Assembly: GCA_017535785.1 (NCBI GenBank)
Contig: JAFXTN010000008.1
Location: 1 to 64,000, forward strand
Source: Butyrivibrio sp.
GTDB lineage: Bacteria > Bacillota > Clostridia > Lachnospirales > Lachnospiraceae
Length of the DNA: 64,000 bases
Reading direction: 5' to 3'
Shown piece by piece: positions 1 to 8,251 of the stretch. Each line of letters begins with the position of its first letter. The first letter of the stretch is position 1. The position numbers were made by a program, and so were the translations under genes. A model generated the notes under the pieces. It was not told where the DNA came from, did no database searches, and was given only the letters and a program-made list of their open reading frames with translations.

Positions 1-43
1 AACAATTATCTTTCAGTTTTACGTACGAAAGGAAATAACCTAT

Positions 44-493
44 ATGAATATTATGAGGGCCGATAATACTGATCTTCAGGAGATTTTAGATCTTCAGTAC
101 CTGGCGTATCAGAGTGAGGCAGCTCTATTTGGAAGTAAAGAGATACCTCCGCTTAAAGAGACGCTATCCGAACTTGAGGCAGAATTCAAAAAAGGAATAA
201 TTCTGAAGATGGTCGATGATAAAGGAAACATCATAGGCTCAGTACGCTCTAAGTCTAATGAGAATACAGTATATATCGGTAAGCTTATGGTACATCCGGA
301 CGAACAGAAAAAAGGATATGGTAAAAAACTTCTTTGCGAGATAGAAAGGTATTATACAAATAAGCGTTTTGAACTCTTTACGAGCACAAGAAGCATAGAT
401 AATATTAGGCTTTATGAGAAGATGGGATATAAGAAGTTCAAAGAAGAAAAGATTACGGATGAACTCGTATTTGTCTATATGGAAAAGGAATAG
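44..493 (+). CDS. GNAT family N-acetyltransferase
   Basis: A 149-residue GNAT-fold protein, close to the usual family length. Such enzymes move an acetyl group from acetyl-CoA to an amine; the acceptor cannot be told from sequence. The acetyl-CoA pyrophosphate loop is seen at about residues 88-96 (EQKKGYGKK), after the strand IGKLMVHPD, and the typical C-terminal RLYEKMGYKKF follows near residue 125. The ATG at 44 has AAAGGAAA at 28-35. The gene stands alone, followed by a small basic-protein gene on the same strand. Confidence 0.85.
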   Translation: MNIMRADNTDLQEILDLQYLAYQSEAALFGSKEIPPLKETLSELEAEFKKGIILKMVDDKGNIIGSVRSKSNENTVYIGKLMVHPDEQKKGYGKKLLCEIERYYTNKRFELFTSTRSIDNIRLYEKMGYKKFKEEKITDELVFVYMEKE

Positions 494-609
494 TGCATTA
501 AATCGAAAGTTAAAACTCCGATGCAAGGAGGATCCGCAGATATAATGACAGACAGTTGCTCATCCGATATAATGGGTGGGCAACCCAATATACTATGGAG
601 GTAACAGTC

Positions 610-828
610 ATGAACAAGTATGTTTCGCTGGATAAGCGAAGTAAGAAAGCTCAGCGCGAGTATCACGCAAAGCAGAGGCGCACCTGGGGAGAACTTAATC
701 CCATGACAAGGAGCGTACCGAGCGGAAAGATTTACAATCGAAAGAAGGAAAAGCAGAGGATCGGCAAAGAGTTCAGAAATGGATTTGAGGCCGATCTTTT
801 TTTTGCAAAAATATATATTTTTGCTTGA
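610..828 (+). CDS. Small basic protein of unknown function
   Basis: A 72-residue Arg/Lys-rich protein (AKQRRTW, NRKKEKQR). I read the start as ATG 610, because GGAGG lies at 597-601 just before it; an in-frame upstream ATG at 556 has no comparable site. The sequence, with YHAKQRRTWGELNPMTRSVP, resembles a family of short uncharacterised basic proteins I recall from Clostridia; no function is known to me. The last 15 or so codons are odd: they run through a GATCGGC/GCCGATC stem followed by eight T and end inside the -35 element of the next promoter, so the natural C terminus may have been replaced. Confidence 0.5.
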   Translation: MNKYVSLDKRSKKAQREYHAKQRRTWGELNPMTRSVPSGKIYNRKKEKQRIGKEFRNGFEADLFFAKIYIFA

Positions 829-855
829 CTATGACGTAACGTAATAGTTTATGAT
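825..855 (+). promoter_or_regulatory. MerR-type promoter with 19-bp spacer (remnant copy)
   Basis: TTGACT (825-830) and TATGAT (850-855) are separated by 19 bp, the over-long spacing typical of promoters activated by MerR-family proteins. The spacer holds ACGTAACGT, a near-dyad suited to a dimer. An almost identical element sits at 55415-55445 ahead of the intact MerR gene, so this copy came from a duplication and could still bind that regulator. Confidence 0.7.
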
Positions 856-883
856 GTAATCACACGTGAAGGAGATGATAGCC

Positions 884-1048
884 ATGAAGACAGTAAATGA
901 AGTAAGTAAGCTGACAGGAGTGAGTATACGCACACTGCATTATTACGATAAGATAGGACTCTTAATAGACGAATACGCTAAGCGTGCAAAAGAACGGTGG
1001 GGTAATACTCCGGAATATAAGGAACTGCTAAGGATAGAATACATTTGA
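884..1048 (+). pseudogene. Internally deleted MerR/TipA-type regulator remnant
   Basis: The 54-residue product starts like the intact regulator at 55473-56201 (MKTVNEVSKL, SIRTLHYYDKIGLL), then jumps directly to IDEYAKRAKERWGNTPEYKE, which matches residues 121-140 of that protein (IEEYSRMAKEQWGKTPAYKE). Residues 28-120 of the intact copy, including wing 2 and the dimerisation helix, are missing (about 279 bp, in frame). The match is lost shortly after and a stop follows. It keeps the promoter and ribosome site, so a helix-turn-helix peptide could still be made, but it should not dimerise. Confidence 0.85.
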
Positions 1049-1169
1049 ATTTATAATAGATATATTTTAAAGACTTTGGGAAAATTCGAGTATACCATTG
1101 CCGCGCGAGTGGAATCGTGGTAAAATATAATCGAAAATTTCCAAAGACTTTTATTATTATGGAGTAAAT

Positions 1170-2501
1170 ATGGAATACACTAGAGCAAAATATGTAAATC
1201 GGCTTGTTGAAAGAAGACAAAACGGTCTGATCAAAGTGATTACCGGGGCAAGACGTTCAGGAAAATCATATCTTATGAATGAATTGTATTATAAGTACCT
1301 TTTGGCTAGTGGCGTGCCAAGTGCCAATGTTATCAGGTTCGCTTTTGATGCCGACGAGGATATCGATCTGCTTGATTCGTATTTCCCTGATGAAGAGACA
1401 AAACTTGAACAGAAAAATGGGATCTATTATATAAATGCCAAGAAATTCAGGGCATATATCAAGGATAGGACCAATGACAAAGAGGATTTCTATCTGTTAC
1501 TTGATGAGGTTCAGCTTCTGGATAATTTTATTGGAACCTTGAATGGTTTTCTGCGTCATAAGAATTTAGATGTTTATGTTACAGGTTCAAATTCAAGATT
1601 TCTTTCGTCGGACATAGCTACAGAATTTAAGGGAAGAGGTACTATTGTACATGTTTTACCACTTTCTTTTTCCGAGTATATGCAAGGACAGAGTATAAGC
1701 CCACAAGAGGCATGGAAAGAGTACATTATAACTGGTGGGATACCGCTTGTTGCGCAAATGGTGGGAAGCGATGAAAAGATATTCTATCTAAAGTCTTTAT
1801 GCGAGGAAACATATCTTAAAGATATAATAGCCCATAATAAAATAAAAAAGAAAACTGAACTTGCTGATACATTTAACATCATAGCTTCAACTATTGGTTC
1901 ACCGGAAAATATAAGTAAACTCACAAACACATTTAAAAGTGTTAGTGGAAAAGATATTACTGATGACACGATTGGCAATTTCATAGGTTATTTTGAGGAT
2001 GCATTCGTTATATCCAAGGTCAGTAAGTACAATATAAAAGGCAGAAAATATATTGGGACTCCATTCAAGTTATACTTTGAAGATATCGGGGTAAGGAATG
2101 CCAGGCTTAATTTCCGACAGATTGAAGAGACTCATATTATGGAAAACATCATATATAACGAGCTTAGATACAGAGGTTTTAATGTTGATGTTGGCGAAGT
2201 TAACGTCAGCGAGAAGACAGACAGAATAGATGCTAATGGAAAGTATATATATGCACAGAAAGAACTGGAAGTGGATTTCATAGCATCTAAAGGAGATATA
2301 AAATACTATATTCAATCAGCACTTTCGATGGACGATGCTGATAAACAGTTACAGGAAAAGAAGAGCCTTTATTATATTGATGATTCTTTTAAAAAGATAG
2401 TCGTGGCAAAAACAGGATTAAAACCTTCTTATGATGAGAAGGGAGTTATGATTATCGATTTGTTTGACTTTCTTATGGATAATCCAATCAACCAAGTATG
2501 A
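1170..2501 (+). CDS. ATP-binding protein, AAA_14/DUF4143 family
   Basis: A 443-residue P-loop ATPase of the AAA_14 plus DUF4143 architecture. Walker A is GARRSGKS at residues 26-33 and Walker B is YLLLDEVQLL near residue 110; the sensor-like TGSNSRFLS follows, then a C-terminal DUF4143 region with the late conserved LEVDFIAS segment that resembles a nuclease-like fold in this family. Length and order are normal. The family is widespread in gut anaerobes; its cellular role is not established, and a link to toxin-antitoxin or DNA processes is only suggested. The ATG has TGGAG just upstream. It stands alone. Confidence 0.85.
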   Translation: MEYTRAKYVNRLVERRQNGLIKVITGARRSGKSYLMNELYYKYLLASGVPSANVIRFAFDADEDIDLLDSYFPDEETKLEQKNGIYYINAKKFRAYIKDRTNDKEDFYLLLDEVQLLDNFIGTLNGFLRHKNLDVYVTGSNSRFLSSDIATEFKGRGTIVHVLPLSFSEYMQGQSISPQEAWKEYIITGGIPLVAQMVGSDEKIFYLKSLCEETYLKDIIAHNKIKKKTELADTFNIIASTIGSPENISKLTNTFKSVSGKDITDDTIGNFIGYFEDAFVISKVSKYNIKGRKYIGTPFKLYFEDIGVRNARLNFRQIEETHIMENIIYNELRYRGFNVDVGEVNVSEKTDRIDANGKYIYAQKELEVDFIASKGDIKYYIQSALSMDDADKQLQEKKSLYYIDDSFKKIVVAKTGLKPSYDEKGVMIIDLFDFLMDNPINQV

Positions 2502-2543
2502 TATGTTAGAAAGGTAATAACTTTTAATTTAAATGAGGATTAT

Positions 2544-3050
2544 ATGGAAGAAATGAACGATTCAATAGTTATCAAATCAGCTGAAACAGATGAGGAGCTG
2601 TGCGGAAGAGGATACGTCCACTGTACTGCATGGCAGGAAGCCTATAGAGGCATAGTGTGCGACAGATATCTTGATACGATGACTGTAGAGGCTACAACAG
2701 CACGTGCCAGGAATTATCCGGACAATACCCTTGTAGCTAAGGATGGAGATAAAGTTGTAGGATTTGCGGTTTATAGTCCATCGAGAGATGAAGATCTGCC
2801 GGATGCGGGAGAGGTTGACGCAATCTATGTGCTCTCAGAATACTATGGTCAGAAAGTAGGCTATAGATTAATGAATAAGGCACTTTCCCGGCTTAGTGAA
2901 TACAATACCTTTTTTGTGTGGGTGTTCGAAAAGAATGAGCGGGCCATAAATTTTTATCACAAATATGGTTTTGAATTCGATGGATGTAAAAAGGAATGGA
3001 CTCTTGGCACGCCTGTCTCAATAGTCAGAATGGTAATGAAAAGAGCATAA
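2544..3050 (+). CDS. GNAT family N-acetyltransferase
   Basis: A 168-residue GNAT protein of normal length. The N-terminal CGRGYVHCTAWQEAYRG is typical of a common amino-group acetyltransferase subgroup, the strand VDAIYVLSEYYGQKVGYRL carries the acetyl-CoA loop (about residues 93-111), and NERAINFYHKYGFEFDG marks the last conserved strand-helix. The substrate is unknown. ATG 2544 follows ATGAGGAT. It is 42 bp after the ATPase gene and may be cotranscribed with it. Confidence 0.87.
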   Translation: MEEMNDSIVIKSAETDEELCGRGYVHCTAWQEAYRGIVCDRYLDTMTVEATTARARNYPDNTLVAKDGDKVVGFAVYSPSRDEDLPDAGEVDAIYVLSEYYGQKVGYRLMNKALSRLSEYNTFFVWVFEKNERAINFYHKYGFEFDGCKKEWTLGTPVSIVRMVMKRA

Positions 3051-3111
3051 TCTTTTGGTTTGACTCATTATTAGATTGTTCAAATCGTTGTTTGATAACG
3101 AAGGAGAATTG

Positions 3112-3186
3112 ATGGATACAGTGGTTTTTTGTGCAGTTCCGTCATGGAACAAAGAATTTAAGATTCTTCTTGAAAACAATTTTTAA
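3112..3186 (+). CDS. Possible 24-residue ORF or gene remnant
   Basis: ATG 3112 is preceded by AAGGAGAATTG, a strong ribosome site, but the frame ends after 24 codons (MDTVVFCAVPSW...LLENNF). I recognise no family. The good start signal with so short a product suggests either a leader peptide or the first codons of a gene whose remainder was lost. Confidence 0.3.
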   Translation: MDTVVFCAVPSWNKEFKILLENNF

Positions 3187-3239
3187 TTCGATTAGCCTTT
3201 TCTTAGGACGTCCGAATCTTACCTAAGAGGAGGCTACAA

Positions 3240-4229
3240 ATGAATAAAGAAGAACTACACAGTTACATTTCCGAGAGTAAGGGAAATGAGAGTAATATCT
3301 GCCAGATTTGTGCCATAAGAGATGAAGAAATAGTATATGAGGATAGCTGGCCAGGGTATAAAGCAGAGGATCCTGTAAATGTCAATTCTGTGACTAAAGG
3401 TGTTATGGCAATACTTGCAGGCATTGCAGCTGATACAGGAGCCATTAAGAGCCTTGATGAAAAGGTCATAACCTTTTTCCCGGATTATCAGGTCAAGAGA
3501 GGTGAGAAAACAATATACGATGTCACAATAAAACACCTTCTTACCATGACCGCTCCCTATAAGGGAAAGTCTGAACCCTGGAAGAAAGTTTGTACTTCCG
3601 AGGATTGGACTAAAGCAGCGCTGGATTTTCTTGGCGGACGCAGCGGAATAACCGGAGAATTCAAATATGCAACTCTTGGAATACAGATACTTGCCGGGAT
3701 TATTGAGAGAGCAACAGGAGAGAAATGCATTGATTTTGCTAACAGGTATTTGTTCGTTCCGATGGGAATACCGGAACACACCATCCATGGTGCCGGTAGC
3801 AAAGAGGATCAGTTTGATTTCTTTATGAACAAGGGACCAAGGAAGAATGAGTGGTATTCGGATCCTCAGGATACTGTTACTGCAGGCTGGGGACTTTGCT
3901 TATCGGGAAGAGACCTTGCAAAGATTGGGTCTATGGTCTTAAACGAAGGGATATATGGCGGAACTCAGATAGTATCAGCAGAGTGGATCAGGCAGATGCT
4001 CACTCCTTATCTGAAGCTTGGTGAACGCTTTGGCTTTATGGAATACGGATATCTGTGGTATAAACCTTACGAAAACAAAGAGGTATATGCCGCGATAGGC
4101 GACAGTGGAAACATTATCTATGTGAACAAAGAGAAGAACGTTTCTGTGGGTGTTACCGGAACATTTAAGCCTAGGATATTTGACAGGGTGGAGTTCATAG
4201 AGAAAAAAGTACTTCCACTTATAGTGTGA
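3240..4229 (+). CDS. Serine hydrolase, class C beta-lactamase/PBP4-like fold
   Basis: A 329-residue member of the beta-lactamase superfamily (Pfam Beta-lactamase type). The nucleophile motif SVTK is at residues 50-53, the second motif is KYATLG near residue 139, and the place of the KTG-like third motif is taken by IGDSGN near residue 288. These proteins are often esterases or peptidases, not resistance enzymes, and there is no signal peptide, which argues for a cytoplasmic esterase. AGGAGGC at about 3229 sets the start at ATG 3240. Confidence 0.85.
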   Translation: MNKEELHSYISESKGNESNICQICAIRDEEIVYEDSWPGYKAEDPVNVNSVTKGVMAILAGIAADTGAIKSLDEKVITFFPDYQVKRGEKTIYDVTIKHLLTMTAPYKGKSEPWKKVCTSEDWTKAALDFLGGRSGITGEFKYATLGIQILAGIIERATGEKCIDFANRYLFVPMGIPEHTIHGAGSKEDQFDFFMNKGPRKNEWYSDPQDTVTAGWGLCLSGRDLAKIGSMVLNEGIYGGTQIVSAEWIRQMLTPYLKLGERFGFMEYGYLWYKPYENKEVYAAIGDSGNIIYVNKEKNVSVGVTGTFKPRIFDRVEFIEKKVLPLIV

Positions 4230-4292
4230 TATATTTACAATAGACAATGTGAACGGTAAAACAAGAAGAAATTGTAGAGGAGATGAAGGTCT

Positions 4293-4553
4293 ATGAATAG
4301 CAACGAATTATCTATTTTCAAAACATTTGACGCGTTTGAAGCAGAAAGAGTTTCCGCGCTTCTTGAAGCAGAAGGCATCCCTTCATTTAAACGTGAACAT
4401 GGTGCAGGGCAGTATCTTTCGATTGTGTTTGGGACAAACACAACGCAGTGCATAGAGATAATAATTCCTGAAAGCTGCGAAGAAAAGGCACAAAAGGTGC
4501 TTGAAGATGCCGGATTCATAGGTGATCCTGAATCAGATATGGACGAAGATTAA
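4293..4553 (+). CDS. DUF2007-type putative signal-transducing protein
   Basis: An 86-residue protein with the DUF2007 pattern: an N-terminal strand (SIFKTFDAFEAERVSALLEA), the EGIPSFKRE turn, and a later strand ending in IIIPESCEEKAQKVLEDAGF. The fold resembles a small ferredoxin-like unit; the role is unknown. The upstream GAGGAGATGAAGG gives a clear start at 4293. It lies convergent with the AraC gene only 16 bp away, with no obvious terminator between. Confidence 0.8.
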   Translation: MNSNELSIFKTFDAFEAERVSALLEAEGIPSFKREHGAGQYLSIVFGTNTTQCIEIIIPESCEEKAQKVLEDAGFIGDPESDMDED

Positions 4554-4569
4554 GACATACATAAACGAA

Positions 4570-5463
4570 TTATGAATGTTTCTTACGATGCTCTGACGGA
4601 GTTTTACCATATGCCTTCAGAAAGCAGCGGTTGAAATAGCTTATGTCATTGAACCCGCAGGAATAGGCGATATCTGCGATTGGAGTATTTGGGCTTGCAA
4701 GGAGCTCATCCCTTATCTGTTCCAGGCGGAATTTTAGTACATGCTGAATAGGCGTGGTATGAAGTATGTCGTGGTAAAGCCTGAGCAAAGTGCTGACACT
4801 GATGTTTGCACTTGCTGCTATATCCTCGATAGTTATTTGTTCTCTGAAATGAGTTTCAATAAAATACAGAGTCTTTTTAATCCTAAGCTCATCCCTTTGC
4901 GTCTTGGACGTGAAGGGATGTTCTGTTTCTGAATCAATGTTGTGGAGCAGTAGACTCGCGATCTGACTAAGTGAAGAACGTACAGTCAGCGCATAGTCAG
5001 CTTTTTCATGTGCTCCGCTGTTCCAGGCTTTTTCTGCAAAAGAGAGAATGTCTTTTTGCCACGGAACGGAAGGAGTGAGCTTGATAAATGGAAGAATCTC
5101 GTGAGAAAGGATCGGTGATACGTAGGTATTCCAAACGATATCACCGGGTGCTGCTATCAGGCGGGGATCAAAGACCATGCAGTGCTGTCTTCCGGTTTTG
5201 GAACTAAGCTCTGCTGAGTGAAGAATACCGCTGTTAGCAAAATAACCTTCGCCGGTCTTTAACTTGATCTCACATCCGGCGATAAAAACGCTGACTTCTC
5301 CGGAAAGGATGACTACAAGCTCAAGTTCATCATGCCAGTGCCATGGTACTTTGACTTTCGTAAGATCATCGTCGAAAAAGGCGATGGGGTAATCCGGAGT
5401 TCCGTATGTAAGCAGTTCTCTGCCGGTGTCATCTGTTTTATCTGTAGAATATGAAAGAGCCAT
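4570..5463 (-). CDS. AraC family transcriptional regulator with N-terminal cupin
   Basis: A 297-residue regulator. An N-terminal cupin sensor (WHWHDELELVVILSGE and GEGYFANSGILHS, about residues 40-85) precedes the double helix-turn-helix AraC domain at about 195-295 (ITIEDIAASANIS, IADIAYSCGFNDISYFNRCF). It is divergent from the MFS gene at 5598 with a 134-bp shared region, so control of that transporter is the natural guess. The ligand is unknown. Confidence 0.9.
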   Translation of the reverse strand: MALSYSTDKTDDTGRELLTYGTPDYPIAFFDDDLTKVKVPWHWHDELELVVILSGEVSVFIAGCEIKLKTGEGYFANSGILHSAELSSKTGRQHCMVFDPRLIAAPGDIVWNTYVSPILSHEILPFIKLTPSVPWQKDILSFAEKAWNSGAHEKADYALTVRSSLSQIASLLLHNIDSETEHPFTSKTQRDELRIKKTLYFIETHFREQITIEDIAASANISVSTLLRLYHDILHTTPIQHVLKFRLEQIRDELLASPNTPIADIAYSCGFNDISYFNRCFLKAYGKTPSEHRKKHS

Positions 5464-5597
5464 ATAAATCCTTTCTGACGATATTGTCTTATTATAACCA
5501 CGATTATATGCGATTTAATTCTATATGTAAATTTCTGATAAATGATATACTCCAATGCAGTTAAGAAAAATACGTTATGCTTTGGAGGTAAGACTTT

Positions 5598-6752
5598 ATG
5601 TATTCTTTGCTGATTGCTGTAATCTACCTGATATTCATAAGTCTGGGACTCCCGGATTCGCTTCTGGGATCCGGCTGGCCGACTATGCAGGTTGCATTTG
5701 GAGTGCCCTCATCCTATGCGGGGTATGTGTCCATGTCTATTTCTTTTTTGACGATAATATCCGCTCTTTTAAGTCCAAGGATGATAAGGCGCTTTCATAC
5801 GAAGTGGATCGTTATCGTATCAATATTCCTGACCATCATGGGACTTATAGGCTTTTCAATATCATCTTCCTATTGGATGCTGTTTCTTTTCGTGATCCCT
5901 TATGGCCTCGGCGCCGGTGCGATCGATTCATCTGTAAACCACTATGTGGCAAACAACTACTCCGGCTCAGTAATGAATTTCCTTCACTGCTTCTACGGTG
6001 TGGGCGCAGTGATAAGCCCAAACATCATGGGGTTGGCGCTTAGTCGCGCTAGGTGGAATGAAGGCTACAGGTGGACAGCATATATCCAGGTGGCTATACT
6101 CCTTGTATGTATTTTTTCACTTCCTCTATGGAAAAGAAATGAGAATGAAGCAAAAGGTGAAGAAGAGGCAGGAGCCGGCATAAGAGAGGCGATAAAGGTT
6201 CCGGGAGTCATACTTACACTTATCGCATTCTTTGCATACTGCTCCGGTGAGAATACTTGTTTCCTCTGGACATCAAGCTTTTTTGCCGGAACTAAAGAGG
6301 GACTGACAGACGGTATGATCGCTTCCTTTGGATCACTGATATTTGGCGGACTGATGCTTGGAAGATTTATCTCCGGATTTGTATCAAACAGGCTTGGAGA
6401 CAGACTACTGATTAGGATAGGAATCTTGATGGAACTGATCGGTATTGTTATGGTCATGCTTCCGTTTGGTCATTATCTTCCTGCGGCGATTGGGTTTGTG
6501 GTCATAGGAACCGGCATGGGCCCTGTGTATCCTGCAATCCAGCATATGGCTCCTGAGAACTTTGGCAAAAGATACAGCGCAGCAGTCATAGGACTTCAGA
6601 TGGCAGCAGCCTATGTTGGCAGTACTTTCATGCCAATGTTTTTCGGAATTCTACAGCAGCATATCGGAATCGGGATCATGCCGATATATCTTTTGATATT
6701 TGCGATTCTCAATATAGGAATGCTGGAAATGGCATACAGGCGCTTACCTTAA
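5598..6752 (+). CDS. MFS transporter
   Basis: A 384-residue polytopic protein with about 12 membrane segments in two halves, of the FucP/YbjJ-like MFS type. Motif-A-like sequence is at SPRMIRRFHTKW (about 58-69) and LGRFISGFVSNRLGDRLL (about 252-269). It should move a small organic solute across the cytoplasmic membrane; the substrate is not evident. TTGGAGG precedes ATG 5598. It ends at a hairpin terminator that begins inside its last codons. Confidence 0.87.
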   Translation: MYSLLIAVIYLIFISLGLPDSLLGSGWPTMQVAFGVPSSYAGYVSMSISFLTIISALLSPRMIRRFHTKWIVIVSIFLTIMGLIGFSISSSYWMLFLFVIPYGLGAGAIDSSVNHYVANNYSGSVMNFLHCFYGVGAVISPNIMGLALSRARWNEGYRWTAYIQVAILLVCIFSLPLWKRNENEAKGEEEAGAGIREAIKVPGVILTLIAFFAYCSGENTCFLWTSSFFAGTKEGLTDGMIASFGSLIFGGLMLGRFISGFVSNRLGDRLLIRIGILMELIGIVMVMLPFGHYLPAAIGFVVIGTGMGPVYPAIQHMAPENFGKRYSAAVIGLQMAAAYVGSTFMPMFFGILQQHIGIGIMPIYLLIFAILNIGMLEMAYRRLP

Positions 6753-6767
6753 TGGTAGGTGCCTTTT
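6738..6767 (+). terminator. Rho-independent terminator after the MFS gene
   Basis: Arms AGGCGCTTACC and GGTAGGTGCCT (11 bp with two G-U pairs, short loop) are followed by TTTTTG. The hairpin overlaps the stop codon of the MFS gene. Confidence 0.8.
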
Positions 6768-6837
6768 TGTTTTATGAATGAGAAAAAAGAAATGAGGGCT
6801 CTTTTTCTGATATATTAAATCTAGAGTACCGGATAAG

Positions 6838-7194
6838 GTGATTCAGCTATACAAGGAAAAGAAAAAGGGTGAGTATATACTGATCCTGGATCATGGGATA
6901 GAAAGACCTCGCTGGCGAAGTGAGGATGAGGAATTATTCCCGGAGTCTTATGAGTGCCTTGAGCGATTGAGTAAGAAATACAAAATCGGAGTTATAGCTA
7001 ATCAGATCCCGGGAACAGCTTCCAGATTAGAAGAGCATGGAGTTTTGAAGTTCATCGATCTTGTTATAGCTTCTGCTGAAGAAGGATTAGAGAAGCCTGA
7101 CAGGAGGATATTTGAGCTTGCTTTATCAAGAGCAAATTGTAAACCTGAGAATGCGGTTATGGTCGGAGATAGAGTTGACAGTGTATATTGCTAA
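6838..7194 (+). pseudogene. HAD-family hydrolase fragment
   Basis: The 118-residue frame covers only the middle of a HAD hydrolase: motif II region (YKIGVIANQ), the motif III lysine (EEGLEKPDRRIFELAL) and motif IV (AVMVGDRVD). The nucleophile motif I (DxD) near the N terminus and everything after motif IV are missing, so it cannot be an active phosphatase. The frame is cut within GDRVD, exactly where the PadR-gene promoter begins. I judge it a remnant left by a recombination. Confidence 0.75.
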
Positions 7195-7215
7195 TAGTAA
7201 TATACCTATTAGTAA
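7175..7215 (+). promoter_or_regulatory. Promoter and operator of the PadR operon
   Basis: TTGACA (7175-7180), 17 bp, TAATAT (7198-7203) is a near-consensus sigma-A promoter. A dyad TTGCTAATAG (7188-7197) / CTATTAGTAA (7206-7215), matching at 9 of 10 positions with an 8-bp centre, straddles the -10. A repressor bound here would block RNA polymerase; the PadR protein encoded just downstream is the likely ligand (autoregulation, inferred). Confidence 0.75.
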
Positions 7216-7236
7216 CACATGGAAGGAGTACACAAA

Positions 7237-7860
7237 TTGGAGAATATTATCCTCAGTCTGATCTTATTAAAACCAATGACAATCTATGAAATGCGTGCAT
7301 ACATACAACTGAATCTTTCTACGGTTTGCAGCGACAGTCTCGGAAGCTTGCAGACTGCAATAAAGAAACTTGTTGAAAAAGGATATGTATCCGTAACCGA
7401 ATATGTGGAGAATAATACACTTAAGAAGCAGTACAGCGTAACAGATAAAGGCGTGAAATATTATAAGGATTGGGTAGGGACACCGATCAATATACAGAAA
7501 ATGAAGAGTATGGAAGAGGGGAAGTTTTTCTTCCTTGGAATAGCTCCGGGAGAAAAAAGAGTAGCATTTCTTAAGGCTCTTATTTCCGATATGGAGGTAG
7601 AGTATGAGAAACTTCTTGTCATAAAGGACTACGTTGATAAAACTCAGGATACCGCTATAGCTAGGAACACCAAACGTATAAAAGAAGATCCTGTTCTAAC
7701 CGGTAACCTGTTAGAGGTTTCCGGAGAAAAGACAGTTGAAAAGGCAGTAACCAATATAGACAATTATCAGATCTACATGCTGGAGTACGGTCTTGAGAAA
7801 ATCAAAGCGGATCTGAATTTTTACAAAAAAATACTTAAGCGTGAGCTAAAGGGAGACTAG
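7237..7860 (+). CDS. PadR family transcriptional regulator
   Basis: A winged-helix PadR regulator: N-terminal DNA-binding domain (IILSLILLKPMTIYEMR, then LQTAIKKLVEKGYVSVTEYVENNTLKKQYSVTDKG) and a long C-terminal helical dimerisation region. I set the start at TTG 7237, because GGAAGGAG at 7221-7228 is correctly spaced for it; the in-frame ATG 7219 overlaps that ribosome site and has none of its own. This gives 207 residues. It heads an operon with a membrane protein (7868) and a hydrolase (8252), probably its targets. Confidence 0.85.
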   Translation: MENIILSLILLKPMTIYEMRAYIQLNLSTVCSDSLGSLQTAIKKLVEKGYVSVTEYVENNTLKKQYSVTDKGVKYYKDWVGTPINIQKMKSMEEGKFFFLGIAPGEKRVAFLKALISDMEVEYEKLLVIKDYVDKTQDTAIARNTKRIKEDPVLTGNLLEVSGEKTVEKAVTNIDNYQIYMLEYGLEKIKADLNFYKKILKRELKGD

Positions 7861-7867
7861 AAATAAA

Positions 7868-8242
7868 ATGCAGATATACCTAGGAGCGATATTATTGATA
7901 ATAGTCATGATCCTAAGCGTTCTTCTGATATGCGGTCTTCCTCTCGGTGAACTGACTATGGGAGGAAGATATAAAGTGTGGCCGGTGAAGATGCGTGGGA
8001 TCGCAGTAAGCCAGTTGTTTGTTCAAGGATTTGCTCTTTATATCCTTCTTGCTGCAGGAAAGATACTTCACATATTCATATCGGAAAACGCGACGAAGAT
8101 TGCATGCATCTGTTTTGCGGTATTCTTTTTCGGGAACACGGTCATGAATTTTTTTTCGACAAGTAAAAAAGAAAAATACATAATGACGCCTATGTCATTG
8201 GTTGAGGCAATCTGTTTTACGATAACGGCGATAGGGTTTTGA
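7868..8242 (+). CDS. Small integral membrane protein in the PadR operon
   Basis: A 124-residue hydrophobic protein with about four membrane segments (residues 3-23, 42-66, 75-95 and 107-124) and a short cytoplasmic KKEKY patch. I do not recognise the family. It starts 8 bp after the PadR gene, and the next gene starts 10 bp after it, so all three are probably one transcript. Confidence 0.7.
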   Translation: MQIYLGAILLIIVMILSVLLICGLPLGELTMGGRYKVWPVKMRGIAVSQLFVQGFALYILLAAGKILHIFISENATKIACICFAVFFFGNTVMNFFSTSKKEKYIMTPMSLVEAICFTITAIGF

Positions 8243-8251
8243 ATCTAATGG

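Noticed and set aside
556-609. Upstream in-frame start for the small basic protein
   Set aside because: No ribosome site at 556, while GGAGG is well placed for ATG 610.
884-1048. MerR remnant as a functional short regulator gene
   Set aside because: The join falls inside the wing of the DNA-binding domain and the tail is unrelated; listed as pseudogene instead.
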